DNA of 13,114 bases. Source: Clostridia bacterium (GTDB lineage Bacteria > Bacillota_A > Clostridia > Oscillospirales > CAG-272). A program made the position numbers and the translations under genes. The stretch spans positions 1 to 13,114 of the forward strand of contig JAFQLN010000012.1 of NCBI GenBank assembly GCA_017414585.1, read 5' to 3'. Shown one piece after another: positions 1-7,490 of the stretch (position 1 is the stretch's first letter; every line of letters begins with the position of its first letter). The notes below the pieces were generated by a model. That model saw nothing but the letters and a program-made list of their open reading frames with translations. It ran no database searches and was not told where the DNA came from.

Positions 1-853
1 CCAGTGCAATCGGTACGCTTGCCGCCGCTGTATTGCCGTATTTCTGAATATTGACAACAAATTTTTCTTCCGGAAGACCGAGTTTTTTCATTGCCATGGA
101 GATGATGCGCATATTTGCCTGATGCGGAACGATGAATGCCAGATCATTCGGTGTAATACCGACGTCCGCTGTCAGCTTCTGGACGTGGTTCGTCATTTCC
201 GTAACGGCAAACTTAAAGGTTTCCTGTCCGTGCATGATGATCGTCGGATCAATCGGCTCGTTTTCATTGAAGATGGATGTACCGTGGTAATTCGGGATTT
301 TGATGACTTCGTCGCCGCCGTAGGTATGGACAGCGGACGCGAGATAGTTTTCCCCCGCTTCCAGAAGAGCTGCACCGGCACCGTCACCGAAAATCACGCA
401 GGTACCGCGGTCCTTCCAGTCCACGATTTTGCTGATACGCTCCGCACCGACAACGAGAATCCGCCTGTACTTGCCGGACGCAAAATATGCGGCTGCCGTT
501 TCCAGAGCAAACAGAAATCCGCTGCACGCTGAGTTGATATCGAATGCGGGACAGGATGCCCCGAGGCGGCGCTGCACCATACCGGCTGTTGTCGGGGAAA
601 CATCGTCGGAGGTGATGGTTGCGGCAATAATCAGATCTATCGAATCCGCTTCGGCTTCTGCCATCTCCAGCGCACGGACAGACGCGGCATATGCAAGGTC
701 GGAAGTCGTTTCGGTGACAGCAATCCGGCGCTCGGAAATACCCACACGTGTGGTAATCCATTCATCATTGGTATCCACAAGGGCAGAAAGCTCATCGTTG
801 GTCAGAATCTTTTCGGGAACAGCACTGCCTGTGCCGAGTATACGAAAGCTCAT
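1..853 (-). CDS. fabH: 3-oxoacyl-ACP synthase III (FabH), C-terminus cut by window edge
   Basis: FabH condenses acetyl-CoA (or a branched acyl-CoA) with malonyl-ACP to start type II fatty acid synthesis in the cytoplasm. The reading frame is open from the ATG at 853 to the window edge, giving 284 complete codons of a protein usually about 320 residues long, so roughly the last 40 are missing. All three catalytic residues are visible and fall at or near the E. coli numbers: Cys110 in NSACSGF (E. coli Cys112), His244 in VPHQANM and Asn274 in KYGNTAAAS. The N-terminus MSFRILGTGSAVPEK and the TNDEWITTRVGI segment are typical of the family. The start is supported by a GAGGAG ribosome binding site just upstream. 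A separate promoter precedes it and a terminator lies between it and the SDR gene, so it is transcribed on its own or heads a unit continuing leftward. Confidence 0.96.
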   Translation of the reverse strand, partial: MSFRILGTGSAVPEKILTNDELSALVDTNDEWITTRVGISERRIAVTETTSDLAYAASVRALEMAEAEADSIDLIIAATITSDDVSPTTAGMVQRRLGASCPAFDINSACSGFLFALETAAAYFASGKYRRILVVGAERISKIVDWKDRGTCVIFGDGAGAALLEAGENYLASAVHTYGGDEVIKIPNYHGTSIFNENEPIDPTIIMHGQETFKFAVTEMTNHVQKLTADVGITPNDLAFIVPHQANMRIISMAMKKLGLPEEKFVVNIQKYGNTAAASVPIAL

Positions 854-912
854 GGGAATTCTCCTCAAAATCAATATCTTTGTATTACTGTAAACATTTG
901 CTTACGTTTCAT

Positions 913-951
913 AGTTAAAATAACTGTACCATATTTACCGTCATATGTCAA
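913..951 (-). promoter_or_regulatory. fabH promoter with start-site palindrome
   Basis: On the minus strand a perfect TTGACA (946-951) is followed after 17 bases by TACAGT (923-928), a good sigma-A promoter pointing at fabH. A 13-bp inverted repeat, AGTTATTTTAACT (913-925), overlaps the end of the -10 box and the expected start near 916, the usual place for a repressor operator. Fatty acid genes in Firmicutes are often controlled by repressors such as FapR or FabT, but this palindrome does not match the consensus I remember for either. The promoter is well supported; the operator role is inference. Confidence 0.75.
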
Positions 952-1000
952 TACTCAATCGTGACATAAATTGTTAATATTTCGTGAGATTGTTCACAGC

Positions 1001-1044
1001 TGACAAAACCGGCTGACCGAAAAGACGGAGAGCCGGTTTGTTTT
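1001..1044 (-). terminator. Terminator after the SDR gene
   Basis: On the minus strand, directly after the SDR stop codon, AAACCGGCT and AGCCGGTTT (1031-1039 and 1006-1014) form a perfect 9-bp stem. The loop region can itself pair CCG with CGG. A short T-rich tail, TTTTG, follows. Read on the plus strand the same hairpin is followed by TTTGTTTTT. It ends the lepA-to-SDR transcription unit and insulates fabH. Confidence 0.8.
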
Positions 1045-1814
1045 TAAAGTTTCTGCAGCATCATGCCGCCGTCCACGCCGACAACCTGTCCCGTTGTGTA
1101 GCCGAAAGCACCGTCGGCAAGCGCAAGAACGGTTCTGCCGACATCTTCCGGCTGACCGATACGCGGGATGGGACAAAGTCCTTCGGCAATAAGCCGGTCG
1201 TATTTTTCACGAACGCCTGCGGTCATATCGGTTGCAATAATGCCGGGACGGACTTCGTACACACGGATGCCGTATTCTGCCAGCCTGTCCGCATAAAGCG
1301 TTGCCGCCATGGAAAGTCCGGCTTTGGAGATGCAGTACTCCCCGCGGTTCACGGAGGAAACAACTGCGGATACCGACGTCACAAAGATCACTGTACGGAA
1401 AGCATCGGTTTTGACAGCAGCCATCCACTTCGCGATCTGCTGTGTCAAAAAGAACGCGCCGCGCAGGTTGATGCCCATAACACGGTCATAACTCTCCTCC
1501 GTCATCTCAAGCATATCCGCACGCACATTCGGCGCAACGCCTGCGTTATTGACTAGCACTTCGACTTCTCCAAGCCCTTCAAACGCTTCCTGTACGATTT
1601 TCATGCGGTCTTCGGAGGAGGAAATATCGCCGCTGACATAAAAGGAATCGGGAGCGTATGTCCGCAGTTCCGCGAGGTATTCCCGTACATCCTCTTCTTT
1701 TCTTGTGCCGACTGCCGCCACAGTATAGCCGCTTTTTGCCAGTTCGATTGAAATCCCCCGACCGATTCCGCGTGCCGCACCTGTGACAATCGCACACCTT
1801 CTGCCGTTTTTCAT
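1044..1814 (-). CDS. Short-chain dehydrogenase/reductase, 3-ketoacyl-ACP reductase-like
   Basis: This is a 256-residue classical SDR with an NAD(P)-binding Rossmann fold, expected to interconvert a keto group and a secondary alcohol in the cytoplasm. It shows TGAARGIG (residues 11-18, cofactor loop), NNAG (89-92), and the catalytic tetrad Asn116 (GINLRG), Ser147, Tyr160 and Lys164 (YCISK), then the RPG and DGG motifs. The run NRGEYCISKAGLSMA and the VYEVRPG segment resemble a FabG-like group annotated only provisionally as 3-ketoacyl-ACP reductase, so I do not assign it to fatty acid synthesis. Start ATG 1814 has an excellent ribosome binding site (AAGGAGGAG) overlapping the stop of the upstream flavin reductase gene, 12 nt away. 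It is the last gene of the unit and is followed by a terminator. Substrate unknown. Confidence 0.9.
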   Translation of the reverse strand: MKNGRRCAIVTGAARGIGRGISIELAKSGYTVAAVGTRKEEDVREYLAELRTYAPDSFYVSGDISSSEDRMKIVQEAFEGLGEVEVLVNNAGVAPNVRADMLEMTEESYDRVMGINLRGAFFLTQQIAKWMAAVKTDAFRTVIFVTSVSAVVSSVNRGEYCISKAGLSMAATLYADRLAEYGIRVYEVRPGIIATDMTAGVREKYDRLIAEGLCPIPRIGQPEDVGRTVLALADGAFGYTTGQVVGVDGGMMLQKL

Positions 1815-1826
1815 GGTTTCTCCTCC

Positions 1827-3140
1827 TTACTCGGAAAACAATTTCCGATAAAATGCAAGATACGGATCCTTGTCGCGGATCGGACAGCCCGTCGCGTGCA
1901 TTTTCCGCATGATTGCCGTACACTTGGAGCAGGTCAGGCAGACTTTTTTCGTCTGCAGTCCGCCGCCTTCGAGAATATCGCGGGCAAAATCGGGATAGGC
2001 AAATGCCATGCGTCCGAATCCTGCTGCATCGGTCATTCCGGACGAAACTGCCGCAGCAGCCACATTCGGAGCGAACTGACGCAGGTATGTGTAGCCCGTT
2101 CCGATCATGGTAATGCCGGGGACGGATGCCTTCATATGCGCCGCCGCATCGAGAAGCCGCATCACGCCGGTCAGCTTTTCTTCCGGAGGTTCGTATCCGC
2201 CGTTGTCATAGGGTCTGTTGACATGCGGATTATAGTACGGCGAGCCGAGGGTCATATCCACCAGACGGATGCCGCAGTCGTACATCGCCTGATAGAGACG
2301 ATCCGGTTCGTCCCAGTCGATTTTCAGATAATCTTCCCGATCCGCACCGAAGCCCCACGGATACGGAATGCATTCGTACGGTCCGAACCGCGATGCGAGA
2401 ATGAAATCCCTTGAACGGTACACGGCAGCGGCGCGGATGGAATCGAGAAAAACACGTGTCCGGTTTTCAAAGGATCCGCCGTATCTGCCTTCCCGGTTGT
2501 ATGCAGACAGCAGTTCGCTGAACAGATATTTATGACAGCACTTGATATCCGCCCCGTCAAATCCGCATTCTTTTGCCCATTTCGCAGCCTGTCCGAATTT
2601 TTCCGGGAGCATATCGAGGTATTCGTCAGTCACCACGGGATAATCGGGATCAATCATGAATTTCTCGTTCATGACGGGGTTATGGTACGAAATCACGGGT
2701 TTCGGGAGATTGTCAGGTTTCGAAAATCGTCCGGAGTGTGTGAGCTGAAGGATAACGGGTGCGCCGCCGGATTTTTCATGCATCAGCTCCGCCAGCCGCT
2801 TGTAGGAATCGAGATTTTTCTCGTGCATCCACAGCTGCCAGCGGTTGGTGCGTCCTTCCTCCACCACGGAAGTCGCTTCCACCCAGAGAAGTCCAGCGCC
2901 GCCCGATGCCATGCGTTCTGCACGGCGGTAGGTGAGTTCTCCCGGTGAGCCGTCTTCTTCGGAGTCAAAGCCCTCCATCGGATGCACGGTCAGCGCATTT
3001 TTCAGCGTTACACAGCTGTCCTCGATCGTATGCGTCCTCGAAAGCACGGAAAGATCGTCCGACCACGGAAGCGTCACGCCTGCACGGGAAGCCGCGCTGA
3101 ATAGATCTTCTTTTGTTTTATAAGTAAACTTTTCCGTCAT
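1827..3140 (-). CDS. Old Yellow Enzyme family NADH:flavin oxidoreductase with C-terminal Fe-S cysteine cluster
   Basis: A 437-residue FMN-dependent reductase of the Old Yellow Enzyme / 2,4-dienoyl-CoA reductase type, which reduces activated C=C bonds. The barrel motifs are present: HPMEG (53-57), QLTHSGR (132-138), a KCCHKYLFSELLS active-site segment (200-212), YGGSFENR (220-227) and a late FGRMAFAYPDF phosphate-binding segment. Four cysteines near the C-terminus (401, 404, 407, 419) form C-x2-C-x2-C-x11-C, very like the 4Fe-4S site of FadH, where I recall C-x2-C-x3-C-x11-C. The protein stops 18 residues after the last Cys and so lacks the FAD and NAD(P)H domains of full-length (about 650-670 residue) FadH or BaiCD-type enzymes. 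An outside electron donor may therefore be needed. An N-terminal extension of about 45 residues precedes the barrel. The start overlaps the stop of the upstream dehydrogenase as ATGA, suggesting translational coupling. Substrate unknown. Confidence 0.9.
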   Translation of the reverse strand: MTEKFTYKTKEDLFSAASRAGVTLPWSDDLSVLSRTHTIEDSCVTLKNALTVHPMEGFDSEEDGSPGELTYRRAERMASGGAGLLWVEATSVVEEGRTNRWQLWMHEKNLDSYKRLAELMHEKSGGAPVILQLTHSGRFSKPDNLPKPVISYHNPVMNEKFMIDPDYPVVTDEYLDMLPEKFGQAAKWAKECGFDGADIKCCHKYLFSELLSAYNREGRYGGSFENRTRVFLDSIRAAAVYRSRDFILASRFGPYECIPYPWGFGADREDYLKIDWDEPDRLYQAMYDCGIRLVDMTLGSPYYNPHVNRPYDNGGYEPPEEKLTGVMRLLDAAAHMKASVPGITMIGTGYTYLRQFAPNVAAAAVSSGMTDAAGFGRMAFAYPDFARDILEGGGLQTKKVCLTCSKCTAIMRKMHATGCPIRDKDPYLAFYRKLFSE

Positions 3141-4144
3141 GCCATTGTCTCCAGCATTTTGAGCGACACGGAGTACCGCGTGGGATGTCCCGCATCAAAC
3201 GCAAGGTATTCTTCGAGCATATATTCCGCCATCCGGTGCACTTCATTGCCGAGCGAACCTGCGATATGCGGCGTGAGGAAGACGTTTTCCATCGTGTAAA
3301 GAGGACTGTCTTCTTTCGGCGGTTCGGGATAAGTGACGTCGAGTACCGCTGCTCTTGTCGGCACGTCGGAAAGTGCGGCGATCATGTCTTCCTCGACCAC
3401 CTGTGCGCCGCGGCCTGTATTGATGAACACGGCGTGCGGTTTCATGGCATCAAAATACTTTCTGTCAAGCATTCCGACTGTCTGCGGGTTGTTGGCGAGA
3501 TGATTGGAAATGACATCGCACTGAGAGAAAATTTCGGCAAGATCGGTTTTCTTCACGCCCATTTGCACAGCCTTTTCATCCGGAAGGAAGGGATCGAACA
3601 CAAGAATTTCCGTATGGTCGAGCGTTTTCATGCGTTCGATCACCATTTTTCCGATCACGCCCGCGCCGATGATGCCGATTTTCGTGTCATAGTTCCCGGG
3701 GAAAAAGACACCGGGATTCTTATTCGACCATACTGCCCCTTCGGACTGCCGGTGAAGTCTCTGGAAAAAGCCTTTCGCTGCCAGAATGATCTGTGCAAAG
3801 GTGTATTCCGCCACAGGAACGCCGTTCGCCGCCCATGCACTGAACACGGCAATGTTTTCTTCAAGGAAGGGACGGGCAAATCCCTGCACCGAACCCGCAC
3901 CGTAGAAAACAGCTTTCAGATTCGGAAGATATGTACGGATTTCTTCGCGGGTAAAGGCGGGCATTCCCCATGTGGAAAAGACATATTCCGCCTCCCGGAG
4001 CACGTCACGGTATTCTTCCAGCTCTGCCTTGGTAATTACGTGCGGGCATATGTCCAGCCGTTCGTTCAGCTGTGCTGTCACCTCATCGGGATACACATAT
4101 GCTTTTCTTTCCGCACTGCCGAGAAATACTGCTTTTTTCATCAT
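3137..4144 (-). CDS. D-isomer-specific 2-hydroxyacid dehydrogenase family protein
   Basis: A 335-residue NAD(P)-dependent dehydrogenase expected to interconvert a 2-keto acid and a D-2-hydroxy acid in the cytoplasm. The nucleotide-binding loop is GAGVIG (160-165), followed by an acidic VFDP segment (182-185) that suggests NAD+ preference. The catalytic triad is Arg245 (NTGRG), Glu274 (YPEPP) and His293 (TPHIAGS), in the order and spacing of the family. The N-terminal substrate domain (about 1-110) is divergent, so the exact substrate cannot be read. Start ATG 4144 lies 6-8 nt after a strong AAAGGAGG; a second ATG follows directly and could also be used. It begins 15 nt after hemW and overlaps the flavin reductase gene by 4 nt, the first of three consecutive oxidoreductases. 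Confidence 0.92.
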   Translation of the reverse strand: MMKKAVFLGSAERKAYVYPDEVTAQLNERLDICPHVITKAELEEYRDVLREAEYVFSTWGMPAFTREEIRTYLPNLKAVFYGAGSVQGFARPFLEENIAVFSAWAANGVPVAEYTFAQIILAAKGFFQRLHRQSEGAVWSNKNPGVFFPGNYDTKIGIIGAGVIGKMVIERMKTLDHTEILVFDPFLPDEKAVQMGVKKTDLAEIFSQCDVISNHLANNPQTVGMLDRKYFDAMKPHAVFINTGRGAQVVEEDMIAALSDVPTRAAVLDVTYPEPPKEDSPLYTMENVFLTPHIAGSLGNEVHRMAEYMLEEYLAFDAGHPTRYSVSLKMLETMA

Positions 4145-4159
4145 TGCAAACCTCCTTTA

Positions 4160-5362
4160 TCAGCCGCCGAAATAGTATCTGCCGAAGTCTTCAAATTCAA
4201 GAAGATCGGACAGAATGTAGTTGGATATGAACATACCGGTCGGCGTCAGTGTGAATACGCCGTTATGCCCGGTCATGAATCCGTTGTCAATAAACTTTCT
4301 GCACTTCTTTCCGTACATTTCCTCAAAAGAATAACCGAAACGGCGTGTGAATTCCCTGTCATCGATCCCGGCTGTAAGCCGCAGACGCAGCATGATATAT
4401 TCGCCCATCCGTTCCCGTTCCTCAACAGTTTCGCACTGATCCGTGATGCGGATTTTTGATTCCTTCACCGTCACGCCCTGCATATACCGGTCAATGTCCT
4501 GCGTGAAAGAGAAGCGCGAACCGTTGAAATAGGAATGCGCGGACACGCCGAAACCGAGGTATTCGTCACAGTTCCAGTATTTGAGGTTGTGCGCACACAT
4601 ACTGCCGGGTCTGGCAAAATTGGAAATCTCGTACTGCAGATAACCGTACTGCCTGAGAAGCTCGATTGCTCCGATATACATATCCGCTTCCGTATCATCG
4701 TCGGGCAGAAGAGGTTTGATTTCGCTGTACCGCTGTCCGAACACGGTTCCCGGTTCGATTTTCAGGTCGTACAGGGAAATGTGGTCCGGCTGCATTCCGC
4801 AGACATAGCGAATGGTGTGCATGAGAGAATCATAGGTCTGATGGGGAATGCCGAACATGAGATCGACATTGATATTCTCAAATTTCGCATCGCGCGCCAT
4901 CCGGTACGAGCGGACAAAATCCTTCCGGGAATGCTTTCTGCCAAGGGCTTTCAGTTCATTTTCATGCGCGGACTGCAGTCCCATGCTCTGCCGGTTTACG
5001 CCGAGCCGGTGCAGTCTGCGCAGGGAGGCATACGTGACCGTTGCAGGATTCGCTTCGATCGTGAACTCCGCCCTTCGCGTCAGCTTGAAATTCTTTTTGA
5101 TCGCACGAATAAGCCGTACCAGTTCCTCCGGCGGAATGGATGTAGGCGTACCGCCGCCGATGAATACGGTATCTGGCTCATAACCGGCAGCCGCAGAACG
5201 GTAGCTTTCGATATGGGCAATCAGCGCACCGATATAGTTTGAGATCACTTCATCCGACTGTGCCGGTGCGGAATTGAAGTCGCAGTACGCGCATTTGGAC
5301 AGGCAGAACGGGATGTGAAAATACAGCCCGAGCCGCCTGCGTTCGTTAAACGAAAATTGCAT
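4160..5362 (-). CDS. hemW: Radical SAM heme chaperone HemW
   Basis: HemW binds heme and passes it to target proteins; it was long annotated as coproporphyrinogen III oxidase HemN. The radical SAM site is C20-x3-C24-x2-C27. The next residues are D-F, without the extra CxC cysteine of true HemN, and the heme-binding HNLKYW motif is at 258-263, both favouring HemW. GGGTP (70-73 region) is the SAM-contacting segment, and length (400) fits the family. I chose ATG 5362 over the in-frame ATG 5380 because AAAGGGG sits 7 nt upstream of it and the sequence from MQFSFNERRR fits the usual short N-terminus; the longer form would add six residues. It follows lepA, as in many Firmicutes, but hrcA-grpE-dnaK do not follow; three redox genes do. 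Confidence 0.93.
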   Translation of the reverse strand: MQFSFNERRRLGLYFHIPFCLSKCAYCDFNSAPAQSDEVISNYIGALIAHIESYRSAAAGYEPDTVFIGGGTPTSIPPEELVRLIRAIKKNFKLTRRAEFTIEANPATVTYASLRRLHRLGVNRQSMGLQSAHENELKALGRKHSRKDFVRSYRMARDAKFENINVDLMFGIPHQTYDSLMHTIRYVCGMQPDHISLYDLKIEPGTVFGQRYSEIKPLLPDDDTEADMYIGAIELLRQYGYLQYEISNFARPGSMCAHNLKYWNCDEYLGFGVSAHSYFNGSRFSFTQDIDRYMQGVTVKESKIRITDQCETVEERERMGEYIMLRLRLTAGIDDREFTRRFGYSFEEMYGKKCRKFIDNGFMTGHNGVFTLTPTGMFISNYILSDLLEFEDFGRYYFGG

Positions 5363-5403
5363 AGCACCGCCCCTTTGCATGGTTTATGAAATCTGCAGTC
5401 TTT

Positions 5404-5493
5404 TTAATCATTGTCATCCAGCTTGAGCACAGCCATAAACGCTTCCGGAGAAACCTGTACCGAACCGAGCTGGCGCCGCGTCTTTTTGCCTTA
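5404..5493 (-). pseudogene. lepA: Displaced C-terminal tail of LepA, in frame after a premature TAA
   Basis: Reading on past the lepA stop (TAA, 5491-5493) in the same frame gives 28 codons up to a second TAA at 5404-5406. They begin GKKTRRQLGSV and later read PEAFMAVLKL, which is the normal LepA C-terminus; E. coli LepA, as I recall it, continues KQKEGKKRMKQIGNVEL and then PQEAFLAIL. The TAA replaces the Glu codon between KQK and GKK, one base away from GAA. With the tail restored the protein would be 606 residues, close to the usual 600 or so. As written the tail is untranslated unless the stop is read through. The intact frame argues that the change is recent or is a sequence error. Confidence 0.88.
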
Positions 5494-7224
5494 CTTCTGC
5501 TTTTCTAGCAGCTTCTTCTTACGGGTGATGTCACCGCCGTAGCACTTCGCCAGAACGTCTTTACGGAGAGCCTTGACCGTTTCGCGCGCGATGATCTTCG
5601 AGCCGACAGCCGCCTGAATCGGAACTTCAAACAGCTGACGCGGTATGTTGTCTTTGAGCTTTTCAGCAATCTTGCGGGCACGGGCATAGGCTTTTTCCTG
5701 ATGCACGATGAAGGTCAGCGCATCGACCATTTCGCCATTGAGCAAAAAGTCCAGCTTGACGAGATTCGACGCCTCATAGCCTTCCAGTTCGTAGTCAAGG
5801 GAAGCATATCCGCGGCTGCGGGATTTGAGTGCATCAAAGAAATCGTATATGATTTCGTTCAGGGGCAGTTTGTAGTGAAGTTCCGCACGCTCGGTGTCGA
5901 TGTATTTCATGTCGATAAACACACCGCGTCGATCCTGACACAGATCCATGATGCCGCCTACATATTCCGTGGGCGTAATGACGGAAGCCGCAACAATCGG
6001 TTCCGCCGCAATCTCGATTTCATCCGGGGACGGATAGTTCGTCGGGTTGTCGATCCGGAGCAGTTCCCCGTTTCTCTTGGTAATTTCGTAGATAACGCTC
6101 GGCGCGGTGGTGATCAGGTCGAGATTGAACTCGCGTTCCAGACGTTCCTCAATGATTTCCATATGCAGCAGTCCGAGGAAGCCGCAGCGGAAGCCGAATC
6201 CGAGTGCAATAGAAGTTTCCGGTTCAAAGGTGAACGCCGCGTCGTTGAGCTGGAGCTTTTCAAGCGCGTCTTTGGTTTCATTGTACCGCGCACCGTCCGC
6301 AGGATAGATCCCCGCATATACCATCGACTGTACTTTTTTGAAACCGGGCAGCGGTTCATCTGCGGGAACTTCCGCGTGCGTCACGGTATCACCGACACGG
6401 GTATCGGAAACATTTTTGATTGACGCGGTAAAATAGCCGACTTCCCCGGCGGAAAGCTCTCCGGTCTGACGGAGTCCGAAGGGATCCATGACACCGACTT
6501 CGACAACGTCAAATTCCGCGCCGGTATGCATCATTTTTATTTTGTCGCCAACCTTCAGCGTTCCTTCCATCACACGAATATAAACGACAACGCCGAGGTA
6601 GCTGTTGTAGACAGAGTCGAAAACAAGGCACTGCAGCGGTGCATCCGCATCTCCCCCGGGTGCGGGAATGTCGCGGATAATTGCGGTCAGCACATCAGCG
6701 ATATTGAGACCCGTCTTCGCGGAAACCACCGGTGCATCCTCGGCGGGAATGCCGATGACATCCTCGATTTCCTGCTTGCACTTATCGGGCATTGCGGACG
6801 GCAGATCAATTTTGTTGATTACGGGAACGATCTCCAGGTTCGCGTCCACAGCGAGATATGCATTGGCAAGCGTCTGCGCTTCAATCCCCTGCGTTGCGTC
6901 CACAACAAGAATCGCACCTTCGCACGCATTGAGAGAACGGGAAACTTCATAGTTGAAGTCCACATGACCGGGGGTGTCGATCATGTTGAGCGCATACTGT
7001 TCACCGTCGGGTGCCGTGTAGTCGATGCGGACAGCGCGCGCCTTGATCGTTATGCCGCGTTCCTTTTCGAGCTCCATATCATCGAGCAGCTGTTCTTCCA
7101 TGTCACGCGCCGCAACGGTGTTGGAAAACTCCAGAATGCGGTCTGCGAGCGTGGACTTGCCGTGGTCGATATGCGCGATGATTGAGAAATTTCTTATATG
7201 CTTCTGCTTTTCTGTAAGAGCCAT
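5491..7224 (-). CDS. lepA: Elongation factor 4 (LepA), truncated by an in-frame stop
   Basis: LepA (EF4) is a ribosome-binding translational GTPase that affects elongation and initiation or 30S assembly. The G motifs are in order: AHIDHGKST (17-25), RGITIKA (switch I), DTPGH (G3), NKID (G4) and SAK (G5). They are followed by the EF-G-like domains and the LepA-specific C-terminal domain with YPSPDEIE and KLDFLLNGE segments. I place the start at ATG 7224 ([13 protein letters not shown]), with AGAGG 5 nt upstream. An in-frame extension to 7323 would run through the promoter and is unlikely. As written the product is 577 residues, ending KKKLLEKQK, about 29 short of the full protein. The lost basic tail belongs to the domain that reaches toward the A-site tRNA and peptidyl transferase centre, so GTPase activity should survive but ribosome function may be impaired. 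hemW follows downstream. Confidence 0.95.
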   Translation of the reverse strand: MALTEKQKHIRNFSIIAHIDHGKSTLADRILEFSNTVAARDMEEQLLDDMELEKERGITIKARAVRIDYTAPDGEQYALNMIDTPGHVDFNYEVSRSLNACEGAILVVDATQGIEAQTLANAYLAVDANLEIVPVINKIDLPSAMPDKCKQEIEDVIGIPAEDAPVVSAKTGLNIADVLTAIIRDIPAPGGDADAPLQCLVFDSVYNSYLGVVVYIRVMEGTLKVGDKIKMMHTGAEFDVVEVGVMDPFGLRQTGELSAGEVGYFTASIKNVSDTRVGDTVTHAEVPADEPLPGFKKVQSMVYAGIYPADGARYNETKDALEKLQLNDAAFTFEPETSIALGFGFRCGFLGLLHMEIIEERLEREFNLDLITTAPSVIYEITKRNGELLRIDNPTNYPSPDEIEIAAEPIVAASVITPTEYVGGIMDLCQDRRGVFIDMKYIDTERAELHYKLPLNEIIYDFFDALKSRSRGYASLDYELEGYEASNLVKLDFLLNGEMVDALTFIVHQEKAYARARKIAEKLKDNIPRQLFEVPIQAAVGSKIIARETVKALRKDVLAKCYGGDITRKKKLLEKQK

Positions 7225-7260
7225 AAAAACCTCTGTATTTTTCCAATATTCATTCATTAT

Positions 7261-7290
7261 ATTATACCAGATTTTCACAGGAAAAATCAA
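7261..7290 (-). promoter_or_regulatory. Promoter of the lepA-hemW-redox unit
   Basis: On the minus strand TTGATT (7285-7290) and a perfect TATAAT (7261-7266) are separated by 18 bases, about 36 bases upstream of the lepA start. No other good promoter or terminator was seen between here and the end of the SDR gene, so it probably drives all five genes. Confidence 0.7.
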
Positions 7291-7422
7291 GTGGGACGGG
7301 CATATCTCCTTTATAATTTTCACAATTGCTGCGAAAAAACGAAAATACAGCGTCTCTTACAGCGTTTATTGGCTTCGAACGGAGAAAACGGAGAAATTGC
7401 CGAAATATCCATAGTCCCGCTG

Positions 7423-7451
7423 TTGACTTTGTCTCCGTGATCATGTATAAT
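7423..7451 (+). promoter_or_regulatory. Promoter of the histidine phosphatase gene
   Basis: TTGACT (7423-7428), a 17-base spacer and a perfect TATAAT (7446-7451) lie 39 bases before the TTG start. The region between this and the divergent lepA promoter (7291-7422) contains only a short tandem ACGGAGAAA repeat at 7379-7396 and no convincing gene. Confidence 0.78.
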
Positions 7452-7490
7452 AGAATGTGTATTTGTTTTTATCGGAAAGGAGTGCAGCCA

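Noticed and set aside
1044..3140. A bile acid 7-dehydroxylation (bai) cluster
   Set aside because: An SDR and an OYE-type reductase recall BaiA and BaiCD/BaiH, but the reductase lacks the FAD/NAD domains, and no bai CoA ligase, CoA transferase, dehydratase or transporter is present.
3185..4459. A 424-codon plus-strand frame opposite the dehydrogenase and hemW
   Set aside because: Its translation is rich in His, Phe, Cys and Arg without motifs, while the opposite strand encodes clear enzymes with ribosome binding sites.
4160..5362. Coproporphyrinogen dehydrogenase HemN
   Set aside because: The fourth Cys of the HemN CxxxCxxCxC motif is Phe here and the HNLKYW heme-binding motif is present, both pointing to HemW.
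5491..5493. Genetic code change or programmed recoding of TAA as an amino acid throughout the organism
   Set aside because: TAA ends several other genes here at the expected protein lengths (the SDR, the flavin reductase and the phosphatase), so a global reassignment is excluded; only a local event at lepA is possible.
7225..7323. A longer LepA starting at ATG 7323 or at ATG 7254
   Set aside because: The added residues do not belong to LepA and would run through the promoter; ATG 7224 has AGAGG at proper spacing and gives the standard N-terminus.
7379..7396. A tandem ACGGAGAAA repeat between the lepA and phosphatase promoters
   Set aside because: Only two imperfect copies, with no relation to either promoter; most likely chance.
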